Numbered from the stretch's first letter, positions 40,395 through 51,369 are shown. The stretch: 64,000 nt of DNA from a bacterium (GCA_015075175.1 JABTUV010000004.1:124001-188000), one strand, 5' to 3'. Notes: generated by a model not told the origin, from the letters alone. Numbers and translations: made by a program.

Positions 40395-40898
40395 ATGCCT
40401 GCGCGAGGGACGCTCTACGACGCCTTGACGTGCGGCGGGATCGTATATGACCTGCCCGGAAACGACCGCGACGGCGTTCTGGCCGCATAGGTCGCGGCCA
40501 TGCAGTTGCCGGCGGACGCCGACCGTGCGCTGCTTCTGAAAACTTTGCGCGAGCGCGAGGAGATGGCATCGACCGGCGTGGGTGACGGCGTCGCGTTGCC
40601 GCACGTGCGCAATCCCGTGCTCCTTTCTGTGCCCAAGCCGATTGTCACGCTGGCCTTTCTGGCGCGGCCGGTGGACTGGGAGGCCCTGGACAAGAAACCC
40701 GTGTCCGTGGTGTTTTCGCTGGTGTCGCCATGCGTGCGCAGCCATCTCCACATGTTGTCGCGGCTCGTGTTTGCGCTCAAGGATGCTGGTTTTCGCGAGG
40801 CGCTGGCGCGACGAGGCTCGCCGGACGAGATTCTGCGCGAGGTCGCGCGCGTCGAGTCCATGCTTCTGCCTTCGCCCGCTTTTCCCGTACTGGAGTGA
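40395..40898 (+). CDS. PTS EIIA type-2 (PtsN-like) protein with an in-frame amber codon
   Basis: From ATG 40395 the protein reads MPARGTLYDALTCGGIVYDL, PGNDRDGVLAA, then TAG (40488-40490), then VAAMQLPADADRALLLKTLR and GDGVALPHVRNP with the phospho-accepting His. Everything around the stop fits the EIIA(Ntr/Fru) family, so the stop is an interruption of a real gene. It could be a base error, a young nonsense mutation, or read-through. An internal ATG at 40500 would give a truncated domain lacking the first strand and helix. No EIIB/EIIC or HPr is nearby; a regulatory role is more likely than sugar transport. Confidence 0.7.
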
Positions 40899-40902
40899 AC
40901 AC

Positions 40903-41700
40903 ATGCCCATCGAACTTGAACGCAGGCAATCGTTCGACGCCGTCGCGCAGGATTACCTCATGCACAGGCCGGGGTATCCTGAGGAGATGGTCGACGACAT
41001 CGTAGCTTATTCGCGCATCCCGCCGCGGGGCGCGGTGCTGGAGATCGGAGCCGGGCCGGGGCAGGCCACGGCGCCGTTCGCGGCGCGCGGATTCCGCATG
41101 ACCTGCGTCGAGCTGGGCGCGCGGTTGGCGCAAGTTCTGCGCGAACGCTTCGCCCACCTGGGCAACGTCACCGTTGTGAACGCGGCGTTTGAAGACTGGG
41201 ACGCGTCCGGGCACGCTTTTGATCTGGCCGTTTCAGGCAGTGCGTTTCACTGGATCGACCCGGTTGTGGGACTGCCGAAAGTCGCGCGCGCGCTGGTGGC
41301 CGAAGGGACCCTGGCGCTCTTCTGGAACCACCACCTGCCCGCCGATATGGACCTGTACGCCCGAATGCGTGAAGTTTGCCGGCGATGCGCGCCCGGCCGC
41401 TGGGAGAGGCGAATGGACGAGAATCCCGCCGCGCGCATGGAGGAGAAAGTCGCGCGTCGGCGCGCCGGCATCGATGCCTGCGGTCTGTTTTCACCGTTGG
41501 AAATCCGGCGTTATCCCTGGAACGCCAGCTATGATACAACTCAGTATCTTGAATTGATTTCCACTTACTCGGACCACATTACCATGGAGGCGGAGACGCG
41601 GGCGCGACTGATAACCGAATTGGCGCGGGTGATCGATGCGGCGGGCGGCCGCGTCGCGCGCGACTACTGCACCACGTTGTTTCTTGCGCGCCGGTTGTAG
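40903..41700 (+). CDS. Class I SAM-dependent methyltransferase
   Basis: 265 residues, start ATG 40903, four bases after the EIIA stop. Motif I AVLEIGAGPGQATAPF, acidic post-I residue in MTCVELGARL, then VVNAAFEDWD, and LAVSGSAFHWIDP, typical of small-molecule methyltransferases of the Methyltransf_11/25 type. The stop codon TAG is the first part of the family C repeat array (TTGTAGGGTGCGC). Confidence 0.88.
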   Translation: MPIELERRQSFDAVAQDYLMHRPGYPEEMVDDIVAYSRIPPRGAVLEIGAGPGQATAPFAARGFRMTCVELGARLAQVLRERFAHLGNVTVVNAAFEDWDASGHAFDLAVSGSAFHWIDPVVGLPKVARALVAEGTLALFWNHHLPADMDLYARMREVCRRCAPGRWERRMDENPAARMEEKVARRRAGIDACGLFSPLEIRRYPWNASYDTTQYLELISTYSDHITMEAETRARLITELARVIDAAGGRVARDYCTTLFLARRL

Positions 41701-42807
41701 GGTGCGCGCGGCGCACCGAGAATCCGGTCCAATCGGCGAGTCGCATAGGGACGCGGTGCGCCGGTTGTAGGGTGCGCACGGCGCACCGAGAATCCGATCC
41801 AAACGGCGAGTCGCATAGGGACGCGGTGCATGGAGGGTGCGAACCGAGAATCGATCCAATCGGCGAGTCGCATAGGGACGCGGTGCGCCGGTTGTAGGGT
41901 GCGCACGGCGCACCGAGAATCCGATCCAAACGGCGGGTCGCAAAGGGACGCGGTGCGCCGGTTGTAGGGTCACGGCGCACCGAGAAAATCAAACGGCGGG
42001 TCGCAAAGGGACGCGGTGCGCCGGTTGTAGGGTGCGCACGGCGCACCGAGAATCCGATCCAAACGGCGGGTCGCAAAGGGACGCGGTGCGCGGTGCGCAC
42101 CCTACAGGATGAAGCCGGCGTCGGCCCAGTCGGCGTGATCGCAGTTGATGCCGTCGCCGGCGTCGGTCGCACCGATCCAACGGCGAGTCAAGGGACGCGG
42201 TGCGCCGGTTGTAGGGTGCGCACGGAGGCGGATCAAACGGCGGGCGCATAGGGACGCGGTGCGATAAGGTGCGCACGGCGACCGAGAACCTGATCCAAAC
42301 GGCGGGCGGGTGACGCAGTGCGCGGTGCGCACCCTACAGGATGAAGCCGGCGTCAAGCCTCCAGGCGTGATCGCAGTTGATGCCGTCGCCGGCGTCGGTC
42401 GCAACCAGAATCCGATCCAATCGGCGAGTCGCATAGGGACGCGGTGCGCCGGTTGTAGGGTGCGCACGGCGCACCGAGAACCCGATCCAAACGGCGGGTC
42501 GCATAGGGACGCGGTGCGCCGGTTGTAGGGTGGGCACGGCGCACCGAGAACCCGATCCAATCGGCGGGTCGCATAGGGACGCGGTGCGCCGGTTGTAGGG
42601 TGCGCACGGCGCACCGAGAATCCGGTCCAAACGGCGAATCGCATAGGGACGCGGTGCGCCGGTTGTAGGGTGCGCACGGCGCACCGAGAATCCGATCCAA
42701 ACGGCGAGTCGCATAGGGACGCGGTGCGCCGGTTGTAGGGTGCGCACGGCGCACCGAGAACCCGATCCAAACGGCGGGTCGCATAGGGACGCGGTGCGCG
42801 GTGCGCA
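41690..42807. repeat. Family C tandem array 1 (~70-bp unit, about 13 units)
   Basis: Unit begins GTAGGGTGCGCACGGCGCAC and continues with CGAGAATCCGATCCAAACGG and CGCATAGGGACGCGGTGCGC. Starts at 41698, 41768, 41895, 41966, 42028, 42212, 42455, 42525, 42595, 42665 and 42735 show exact 70-base spacing in the intact runs; other copies are decayed. Two blocks (42101-42172, 42332-42407) repeat the 3' end of the neighbouring glycosidase gene. Confidence 0.92.
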
Positions 42808-45800
42808 CCCTGCGGGATGAAGCCGGCGTCGGCCCAGTCGGCGTGATCGCAGTTGATGCCGTCGCCGGCGTCGGTCGCAACCAGGCGCACCATCTTACCA
42901 CCGGGCGGGAGCGGCACGTCCAGGTGCCAGGCGTCGTTGGCGCGCACCAGGGGACTTTCGGCCAGCAGCTTGTCGTCCATCCAGACTTGAAATATCACGC
43001 TGGCTCCGCGTAGTCCTTCATCTCATCTATCGATGCCGACGACGGCGACGAAACGCTGATATTCAGGCTTCATGGGATAGGCGAGTTCGAGGTGGGCGGA
43101 TGTCCCCATACCCCGGGCAAACGTCTCGCCCCGCAGCGTGAGCGGTCTGGGACCGATGGAGCGGTCTTTCTTGACCGCTCCACCCCAGCCGGTCGTAGCC
43201 GTGGCAGGCTGGAGGTCGGAAATAAACACGTCGGGCCTGGGCGGGCGCGGCGGACGGCGATATACGCGGAGCCGGAGATGGAGGCTGGGCGTTGCACCGG
43301 AAAGGAAGGCGCGCGCCGAATGATGCGACTCTCGCTCACGGACAAGGGATGTTCATACTTTGGAAAGTTAGACTCGGTTCGCCGCCGTCGAGCGTAGTGA
43401 AGGGTCGCCCGGCCGGCGGTGCATTCGAGTCGCACTTGCTCGGATTCGTCGAAAATCGACCGGGCGCAGATGATGCGCGGGGCAGGGAGGGGAAGTTTGG
43501 TGAACTGCGCCGCCCCATGCACGTCGATGCCCTCCTTCCAGAGTTGCGCGAGGATTTGCAGTCGAGTCGTCTCCGTGAGAGTCAGGGGGCCGGTGTAGGG
43601 CACGGTCTGCGAGCTGGAAACCTCCTTCGGTAGAAGGCAGAGATGCGCATTGGGGATGGCCGTGCGAATCTCGACCTTTTGCTGGTCGAAGAAATACGTG
43701 GATGCGGGTTCCGTCCACACCTGCTTGAGCCGCAGCATGGCGCAACCCCGCGCGACGGGTACGTCGAGGAGCATGTCGTCGCCGCGGCGCTCGGCCTTGA
43801 TCTTGACTGCCTGAGTCGCGCCCGGATGCAGCGCGTCGACTTCAAATCCGTCCGCCTTGACCAGGCGGGACACGCCGCGCACGACGACACGGACGCGGTC
43901 CGTCTTGGCATGAATCACGGGCGCGACCAAGCCACCGGGAACTTCAAAGAGATTGGCCAGCGCCTCGCCCCCAAGGACCTCTATCACGTGTGGCGCCAGC
44001 ACCCACTTCTTGCCGCGCATCGCGTCCATGAGCGGTCCGTAATCGATGAAAAGCCGCTCGACGTCGGGATGGGGGAGGTTGGAGTGGTCGTTGCCGGGAA
44101 ACGGCGCCATGGGATAGCAGCCCATGTAAAGGTTTTGCTGCATGAAGGCGTCGGGCGCGCTCCAGAACTCCTCCTGGCGCGGTTCGATCCAACCGATCAG
44201 GGGCTTACGCAGGCACATGAACGCGCACTTGTTCAGATGTGAGGGTATGAACGTGAATTCGTCGAACATGCCGTCCACGTCGCTCATGAGATCCACGCGG
44301 CCCATGGCGTTGTTGATGTAAATGAGCTTGTCAGCCTCGTGGAAGCGGCGGCCCAGCTCGGCCATGATCTCCCGCCAGGACAGAAAGAGAGAGGCGACCG
44401 GGCGGTCCCACATCCAGCTTGCGCCGTCGTCGCGCTTGGGATTGTAATAGCGCAGCCAGTCGGTGCGATCGATGCAGATGCCCGCGCTGTCGGGCAGGCG
44501 CTTGATATGCGCGTTCGCCTGCTCCAGAAGAAAGCGCTGATAGTCGGATCCGCCGGGATCCATTACGACGCAGCGAAACCAGGAGTAGAAAGGGGACCTG
44601 CCGTCGGAGGCGTAGAGAATCCCGTCGGCGACCGCTTGTTGTATGAAGCTGCCGGAATCCTTCCATAGTTCACTCTTGTCGGTGATCCGGGGCGGGGGCA
44701 GGGGAAAGCGGAGATGGGCGCCGAATTCGGTGACGTTGAAATAATTGAGAACGAAAAAGCCCAGTTCCTTCATGCGGCGCGAGTAATCGGCCATCTGACG
44801 GATCGAGGTCGGCTTGTCGCGGAAATTGATCCAGGTTTCCTCTTCGGGAACCGGCGGCAGGAACATGCCCATGTAGGGAAAGTCAAAGCTGGCCTTCCAG
44901 TTGACGCGAAAGGACATCTGATGAAAGCGGGCGGCGTCCAGTTCACCCGCGTACCACGAGTAGGCGCCCGTACCGGCGACCTGGTGGGCTCTTGGATTGG
45001 GCGGGTCGAAGTAATCGGGATGCAGGGCGACCACGCGGCCCAAGGCGGCGCGGGCGTCGGCCTCGTGGGCGACCAGGCGGTACACGATGCGCACGGGACG
45101 GTCCCCGCCTATGCGATGATGTTGATGCGAGAAGACCAGGTTGCCATCCGAAGCAGTGTCAAGCGAGAGATCAAGGATAACGTCGTCAAGCGATTGAATA
45201 ATGGTGAAGGCCGCGTCGCGCGTGGCGTCCATGATGGTCGCCATGGGAATGGAGAACAGCCGGTGATAATTGAAGTGGAATCCCAGGTAGGGCATGGCCT
45301 CGTAGGAGGGTTGGCCGTACCAGAGCGACAAGTCGCGGAATGGCTGCGGTTGAAGAGGATCGTTCCAGCCGCGTTGTAGTTTGGGATCGACCCAAGAGGT
45401 CCAGAAGCCGAGGCCGGCGGCGTCGGCGATGCCGAGCCGGGTTTCGATCGAGCTGCTCCAGGGTTCGCCCGAGCCGGTGATTTCAAGCGTCCAGGTGAGG
45501 GCTTCCGGCGAACCTGAAAAGTGCTGGCGGAGGGTGCAGGCGTGGTCCGCGAGGGCGAGCCGACGAATAGTCTCGACGGCTCCGTCGGGCGCCTGGGCGG
45601 TCGCGGCCGTGCCGCCGTCGCGCACGCCGGCGATCGATGCGCCGCCGGCAACGCGCCAGACGCGGCCGGTGGCGTCGTGCTCGATGCCGGTAATCTCTCC
45701 GGCGTCGCTGAGCGTGAGGGTAAGCCCGCCGCCCTTGACAACGTATGCATCTGCCTGCATGGTCAGTACCTCCGGGACGATAAAGAACATGATAATGAGC

Positions 45801-45832
45801 ACCGGGCGGATCCGTCGCGGCGAGAGGTTCAT
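42808..45832 (-). CDS. Large secreted glycosidase-like protein with NPCBM domain (frameshifted 3' end)
   Basis: Start ATG 45832 with GAGG upstream and a signal-anchor segment (VLIIMFFIVPEVLTMQADA). An N-terminal beta-sandwich leads to a TIM-barrel region with FVLNYFNVTEFGAH, GICIDRTDWLRYYNP and VDGMFDEFTFIP, whose Asp/Glu residues are candidate catalytic groups. The fold resembles GH36/GH31-type clans but I cannot assign a family. Then come two chitobiase-C-like beta domains (VPYTGPLTLTETTRLQILAQ; ATLHY) and an NPCBM domain (MFISDLQPATATTGWGGAV, GTSAHLELAYPM, VIFQVWMDDKLLAES-like, then DAGDGINCDHADWADAGFI). Frame changes lie at about 43350, 43230 and 43020. The original stop is lost and the frame runs into array 1 down to 42102. 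Confidence 0.75.
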
Positions 45833-45898
45833 GGCGTGACCTCGCAATTGAAGGTTGATGAATCAATCCGGAAGGCAAGATAACGCGAACGGAGTCGG

Positions 45899-46726
45899 AT
45901 GACAATGGGAACCCGAGGCAGTCGTCGCAGGGGCCGGCGCGCCGAGGTGCTGGCGCTGGAAGGGGTGGCGCTGCAGCGCGGGCCGCGACGCATTCTCCAC
46001 CGCGTGAACTGGGAAGTCCAGGCGGGCGAACACTGGGCGATCCTGGGCGCAAACGGCTCGGGCAAGACGACGCTCTTGCGCGTGGTGATGGGCTACGAAT
46101 GGCCGACGGACGGGCGTGTGCGCGTGCTGGGTCGGGTTTTCGGCGAGACGGAACTGGCGGAGTTGCGCAAGCACGTCGGATGGGTCAGTTCCAGCCTGGA
46201 GCAGCGCGTACATCCCGACGATACGGCGTTGGAAGTCGTGGTTTCAGGGCTGGAGGCGGCGCTCAGCGTGTATCGCGTTTACAGCGACAACGAGTGGCGA
46301 CTGGCGCAGCGCGCGCTGGAGCTCGTGAACGTGGGAGAACTGGCGGATCAAAGTTACGGCACGCTTTCGCAAGGGGAACGCCAGCGCGTGCTGGTCGCGA
46401 GAGCCTTGGTGGGACGTCCCGGCCTGCTCATTCTGGATGAAGCCTGCGCCGGCCTGGACCCGGTCGCGCGCGAGGCGCTCCTGTCCGATCTGGGCGAGCT
46501 GGCCCAGGACCCCGATGCGCCGACCCTCCTCGTCGTCACTCATCACCTGGAAGAGATCGGCCCTTGGATTACGCACGTACTTCTGCTTGCGAGGGGGGAA
46601 GTCCTGGCTGCGGGACCGCTGCGCGAGACGCTCACTTCACACAACCTCTCCCAAGCCTTCGGGCGGCCGTGTGAACTGCACTGGCAGGACGGGCGTTGCC
46701 GGCTGCGCCTGGTTGAGGGTGCGTGA
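45899..46726 (+). CDS. Lone ABC transporter ATPase
   Basis: 275 residues, ATG 45899 (alternative 45905). Walker A GANGSGKTTLL, signature LSQGERQR, Walker B GLLILDEACAGLD, switch His in LLVVTHHLEEI. Resembles the ModF/YfmL-like single-domain or iron/molybdate class, but no permease or binding protein is nearby, so the partner is unknown. Divergent from the glycosidase with 66 bases between. Confidence 0.85.
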   Translation: MTMGTRGSRRRGRRAEVLALEGVALQRGPRRILHRVNWEVQAGEHWAILGANGSGKTTLLRVVMGYEWPTDGRVRVLGRVFGETELAELRKHVGWVSSSLEQRVHPDDTALEVVVSGLEAALSVYRVYSDNEWRLAQRALELVNVGELADQSYGTLSQGERQRVLVARALVGRPGLLILDEACAGLDPVAREALLSDLGELAQDPDAPTLLVVTHHLEEIGPWITHVLLLARGEVLAAGPLRETLTSHNLSQAFGRPCELHWQDGRCRLRLVEGA

Positions 46727-46823
46727 GTTGGGCGGGCCGGGCATCCTTGCCTGGCCGACAAACAAGAATGTCTGTGCCGCCCCGCACAATATTCTTGGTG
46801 GGTGGGACCCACCCGACAATTAC
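46727..46823. repeat. Palindrome between convergent genes
   Basis: CAAGAATGTCTGTGC pairs imperfectly with GCACAATATTCTTG, followed by GGTGGGTGGGACCCACCC. It lies between the ABC ATPase and the kinase and could act as a terminator for both. Confidence 0.5.
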
Positions 46824-48894
46824 TCATATCTCGCCCAGCGCCTGGCGGACGGCCCGCGCCAGCTCGTCCATGCGATAGGGCTTCTGGATGAAGCCCGCCA
46901 GGCCCTTGCCGGCGAAGCGATGGGTGGCCTCGTGCTCGTTGTAGCCGCTGGACAGCACCACGGTCACGTCCGGACGGATGTGGCGCAGTTCCCGAAAAGT
47001 CTCCTCGCCGTCCATGTTGGGCATGGTCATGTCCAGAAGCACCAGGCGAAAGGCGGCGGGATCGCGGCGGAAGATTTCCAGCGCCTCGCGGCCGTCGCTG
47101 GCCAGCGTGACTTCGAAGCCACAACGCGACAGCATACGTTGGGCCAGCGCGCGTACCATGGGCTCGTCGTCCACCACGAGGATGGCGCCGTGGCCCTGCC
47201 ATGCGTCGGTCGCATGGCGGGGGACGGCGCCCTCGGCCCTGACCGGCGCGGCGGGAAAGAGCACTTTGAACGTGCTGCCGCGTCCCGGCTCGCTATAAAC
47301 CTTGATGGCGCCGCGATGCGCGCGCACGATCCCCAGCACCGCCGCCAGGCCCAGTCCGCGCCCTGTGAACTTGGTGGAAAAGAAGGGATCGAACACGCGC
47401 GCGCGCGTCTCTCCGTCCATCCCGCAACCCGTGTCGGCCACTTCCAGGTAGACGTAGTCGCCCTCCGGCAGGCCCTCGTCCAGGTAACTCTCCGACAGGT
47501 ACTTGGCGTCGCAGTGCATCACGCCGGTACTGAGGGTGATGACGCCGCTCTTGTCGCCGATGGCCTCGGACGCATTGACGACCAGGTTCATCACCACCTG
47601 CCGCAGTTGCGCGACGTCCACTTCGATGGAGGGAACGTCGGGACGAAAGCGGTACTTGAGGACGCACTTGGGCGAGACGGAGATCTCCAGCAGCCGCACC
47701 ATTTCGTTGATGACTTCGCCGATCCGGGTGGTCTGGACGAAGTAGCGGCCGCGGCCGGAGTAAGCGAGCATTTGGCGGGTGAGTTCGGCGGCGCGGCGGG
47801 CGGAGGCCTCGATCTGTTCGAGGTTCTCGCGTGCGGGCGAGACGGGCGACAGTTCGGCCAGCGCCAAGTCGGCATGACCCAGGATGCCGGTGAGCAGGTT
47901 GTTGAAGTCGTGCGCGATGCCGCCCGCCAGGACGCCCAGGCTCTCCAGCTTGGCGGCATACTGCACTTGCGCCTCCAGCTTGCGCTGGCGTTCCTCGGCC
48001 CCTTTGGCCTCGGTGATGTCCTCGTAGACCCCCAACACGCCCACCACCTGCCCCTCCGCGTCGAACAGGGGTACCTTGCTGACCCTGAGCCATCGCAGGC
48101 TGCCGTCGGGACGCACCAGCGGCTCCTCGTAGCCGAGCTTGGCATTGATGTTCTCGACGACCCAGCGGTCGTCGGCGTGATAGAGTTCCGCTATGTCGCG
48201 CCAGTGGAGGTCCAGATCGGTCTTCCCGATCAATTGCGAGGGGTCGGACAATCCCGCGTCCTCAAGGAAGGCTCGGTTGCATCCCAGGTAGCGGTAATCG
48301 CGGTCCTTCCAGAAAACGCGCTGGGGAATGGTGTTGAGGACCCATTGGAACATGTGCTGGGACTGGAAGAGGGCGTGCTCGGCCGAGGTGTACGCGGTGA
48401 TGTCGTGGATGACCGCCAGCACCGCGGGCCGTTGCGCGTGGCGGCACTGGCAAAGGAACACTTCGGCGTCAACGGTCTCCCGGTCGTTGCGCAGGTGGCG
48501 CCAGTAGAAGCGCTGCGCGCGTCCCGCGGCCGCTTCCGCCAGGTGCTGGGCGGCCGCGGCGGCCGAGCGGCGTCCATCCGGCTGCAGCTCCGGGGAAAAT
48601 TCGAGGGGCCCATGCCCAGAAGTTGCTCGCGCGGGTAGCGAGCATGGCGGCCAGTTCGTGGTTGCAGTCCACGATCCGGCCCTCGACCAGGATGGCTCTC
48701 CCGGCCGACGCGATGTTGAAGAGCGTCGCGCAGCGGTCTTGCATCTCCCGCAGCTCTTCGCGCAAGTTGGTGACGTGCTGCGTCAGCTGTTCCCAGAGTT
48801 GAACGGAGTCGCCGGGGGGCGGCTCGCCTTCCAAGAGGGAAAGCAGCCGGCGCAGCCGGCGCAGAGATTCGGAGTCCGACATTTCATTGTCCAT
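46824..48894 (-). CDS. Hybrid PAS histidine kinase with C-terminal receiver (one frameshift)
   Basis: About 690 residues, cytoplasmic, no membrane segment seen. From ATG 48894: coiled-coil, a first PAS (FNIASAGRAILVEGRIVDCN), frame change near 48600-48660, a second PAS (VLNTIPQRVFWKDRDYRYLG, then LRWLRVSKVPLFDAEGQVVG). The H-box is AGGIAHDFNNLLTGILGHAD; ATPase N-box VMNLVVNASEAIGDKS, VADTGCGMDG, FFSTKFTGRGLGLAAVLGIV. The receiver follows with DDEP and phospho-acceptor in VLLDMTMPNMDGEE. No partner is adjacent. Target unknown. Confidence 0.88.
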
Positions 48895-49045
48895 GAATGA
48901 CACCCCAGTGTGAAACTGAGTAAGGCAAGAGAACGCGTCCTGCCAGAAGGGCAAGCCCAGGTCGTGCAGGCCGCGTGGATTTTATACATGACACAAGTGC
49001 TTCTGACAAGCTGTGATTATGAGCGGCGGCGGCGTATCGCACTCC

Positions 49046-49158
49046 TGTCATTTCGACCGCAGGGAGAAATCCTTGGCCCTGGACCGGCGCCCCCGGTAAC
49101 GCTGGGAAAGATTTCTCCCTGCGGTCGAAATGACAGGATGGTCGAAATGACAGGATGG
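49046..49158. repeat. Family B element with repeated tail
   Basis: TGTCATTTCGACCGCAGGGA ... TCTCCCTGCGGTCGAAATGA, followed by two extra copies of a CAGGATGGTCGAAATGA tail. Lies between the kinase and oxidoreductase genes. Confidence 0.85.
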
Positions 49159-49169
49159 TCGCAACCGTG

Positions 49170-50543
49170 TCAGGCTTTGCCGATGTCGATCTCCGTCACC
49201 CGACCGCCCGCCAAGCGGCTTTCTTCCGCGGCGAAGGCCATCAGATGGCTTTCCATGGAAGCCTCGATGGTGGAAGAGAGAAGCGTGGGGTCCTGGCGGC
49301 TGACCGCCTGTACGAAGTCGCGTACCAGGCCGTAGTCGCCGCCGCCGTGGCCGGAGGTGACGGGCGCAGTGCGCCGGTCCCAGGTCGTGCGCTTGCGGGT
49401 GGAAAAATCGAACACCGTCAGGGTTTCTTCGTCCCCGACCAGGTCGCCGGCCGTGCCCATGATGCGCGTGCGCCGGCCGCCGTAGGACGTGAGCGCCTCC
49501 AGCGAGAACGCGACCGTGATGTCGTCGTCGAACTCCAGGTTGGTGATCTGGTGGTCGGGGACGTTGTTGTCGCAATGGTAGACGCAGCGGCCGTAAGGCC
49601 CCTCGCGCAGGGCTGCCAGCACCGCCTCGGGGGAGTCGTCTTTGGCGTTGAGGTGGAAGCGCGACCAGAGCTTCTCGCGCACGTAGATGCGCGGGGCGGA
49701 GAAGGGACAGGTTGCTTCGACCGGGCAGCCGTCCGTGCAGCGCGCCGTCGCTCCCGGAGGGGCCATCTCCGGCCGGAACAGCGTCAGCGAGCCGAACGAC
49801 GACGCCTTGCGGCAGGGGCGATCCACGATCCAGCGCAGGATGTCCAGGTCGTGACATGACTTGGACAGAATGATCGGCGTCGAAGACTCGGTATTGCGCC
49901 AGTTGCCGCGCACGAAGGAGTGGGACATGTGGACGTGCTCGACCGGCTCCAGATGCTGCACGCTGACCAGCCGGCCCAACCGGCCGCCGGCCACGATCCG
50001 CTTCATCTCGCGGAAATAAGGGGTGTAGCGCAACACGTGGCAGACGGCCACGATGCGGCCCTTCTTCTGGGACCTGCGCAGGATGTCCTTGCACTCCGGC
50101 CAGGTCTGGGCGATGGGTTTCTCCAAGAGAAGGTCGTAACCCCTCTCCAGCGCCGCCATGGCCGGCCCGTGATGCAGGTTGTCGGGGGTAGTAATAATAC
50201 AGACGTCGGCGAACTTCGGCTTCTCGAAGACATGCTCCCAGGTGACGAAGCGATGCTCGTCGGGGATGCCGTAGGTTTCCGCCATGCGCTGGTTGCGGTC
50301 GGGGATGGGTTCGGCGACGCCCACGATCTTCCACTCGTCGGGGTGGCCGCGTTGATAACCGGCATAGACGTTGCCGCGACTGCCGGCGCCGATGACGATG
50401 CAGGTGATGGGCCGGGGCGGCTTGGGAGGTTCCGCGTCCGGCGTGGCCGGGTTTTGGGCCAGGCTGCGGGGGACCACCGAAGCTCCGGCCGCCCATCCGG
50501 CCGCCAACAGAAGCTCGCGCCGAGTCCAGTTTGCGTTTTGCAT
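49170..50543 (-). CDS. GFO/IDH/MOCA-family oxidoreductase, Tat-type leader
   Basis: 457 residues, intact. N-terminal TRRELLLAAGWAAGASVV is a twin-arginine-type leader. The Rossmann domain shows VIGAGSRGNVYAGY, IITTPDNLHHGPAM and LLLEKPIAQTWPE (catalytic-type EKP). Unusual for the family is a Cys-rich insertion (ARCTDGCPVEATCPFSAPRIY). NAD(P)-dependent sugar or sugar-acid oxidoreduction in the periplasm is the family inference; the substrate is unknown. RBS AAGGAAGGGG. Single gene. Confidence 0.88.
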   Translation of the reverse strand: MQNANWTRRELLLAAGWAAGASVVPRSLAQNPATPDAEPPKPPRPITCIVIGAGSRGNVYAGYQRGHPDEWKIVGVAEPIPDRNQRMAETYGIPDEHRFVTWEHVFEKPKFADVCIITTPDNLHHGPAMAALERGYDLLLEKPIAQTWPECKDILRRSQKKGRIVAVCHVLRYTPYFREMKRIVAGGRLGRLVSVQHLEPVEHVHMSHSFVRGNWRNTESSTPIILSKSCHDLDILRWIVDRPCRKASSFGSLTLFRPEMAPPGATARCTDGCPVEATCPFSAPRIYVREKLWSRFHLNAKDDSPEAVLAALREGPYGRCVYHCDNNVPDHQITNLEFDDDITVAFSLEALTSYGGRRTRIMGTAGDLVGDEETLTVFDFSTRKRTTWDRRTAPVTSGHGGGDYGLVRDFVQAVSRQDPTLLSSTIEASMESHLMAFAAEESRLAGGRVTEIDIGKA

Positions 50544-51369
50544 GGTAAAAAACCCCTTCCTTGGTTCACATGCTCAGGATAGCAGAGTTGTCGCGCCCAA
50601 GCGACTCAAAGAGGAACGCGAAGTTATTAGTTGTATTACTACAATGAATATCGCCCGGCTGCAAGGCCGGAAACGGGTGCAACTGTGCGGAACTGCTCCG
50701 GGAGGTCGTCCCGGTTAGGACGGAGCTGAGCTGTCATTTCGACCGCAGGGAGAAATCCTTGGCCCTGTACCGGCGCCCCCGGTAACGCTGGGAAGGATTT
50801 CTCCCTGCGGTCGAAATGACAGGATCGTCGAAATGACAGGATGGTCGAAATGACAGTTATTACGTCGGGCACGTTTTACCTGGCATGGAGACGCCGAGTT
50901 GCGCAGCGCCTTGCCCCGAGTGGGCCGAAGGCCGTATCGAGGGGTGCTGCGCCTGCAACCGCCAGAAAAACGGCATTAAGAGTACAGGCTTTAGCCTGTG
51001 ACAGCAAACTGAAGTTTGTACTGCGGGCAAAACCGCATGTTATATTATTGATGTTATTATCTTTTATGATATAAAAATACGTTGCAGCTTGGATAGTTTT
51101 TCTTGGCGGGGAACAAGACTCATGCTAGATTAACAACGTTACATAATATTCGTTTGTCCACCTGCCTTGTGGTATCGCATGGGTAGAGGCGTTTCGGGGA
51201 GCGGGACGCGGCTACATTCGCACAATCGGGACCGCCGGGATCGGCGGCGGATCTCACCAACAAGAAAACTGGGGGAAAACCGGACTCGCCCGGGCAAGGC
51301 GGGTCGCTGCTGTTGAACGCGGGTTCAAGAGCGAGCAACCGAAGTCGCATGAGGAGACAGTACGACCAG
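50544..51369. other. Long intergenic region with repeats and a promoter
   Basis: It contains a family B element (50732-50856), a degraded family F-like hairpin (about 50893-50960), and the inverted repeat AGTACAGGCTTTAGCCTGT / CAAACTGAAGTTTGTACT (50980-51022). The AT-rich stretch 51035-51110 carries TTGATG (51048-51053), 16 bases, TATAAA (51070-51075), a promoter candidate for the beta-helix gene. No gene is seen. Confidence 0.5.
50732..50856. repeat. Family B element with repeated tail
   Basis: Nearly identical to the 49046 copy in arms and centre (GGCGCCCCCGGTAACGCTGG), and again with an amplified tail of GTCGAAATGACAGGATGGTC-like copies. Confidence 0.85.

Noticed and set aside
40488-40490. 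Genetic-code change or programmed read-through at the amber codon
   Set aside because: TAG is used as an ordinary stop by phoU, pstB, the methyltransferase and others here. A base error or nonsense mutation is more likely.
41690-42807. Array 1 as a CRISPR
   Set aside because: Units are 70 bases long with no distinct unique spacers, contain parts of neighbouring genes, and no cas gene is present.
42102-42998. A 298-residue independent gene over array 1
   Set aside because: It starts inside the NPCBM domain of the glycosidase and is mostly translated repeat; it is the read-through tail, not a gene.
45899-46726. ABC ATPase as partner of the mnt permeases
   Set aside because: mntB is adjacent to them and has the proper family features; this ATPase is 11 kb away and of another class.
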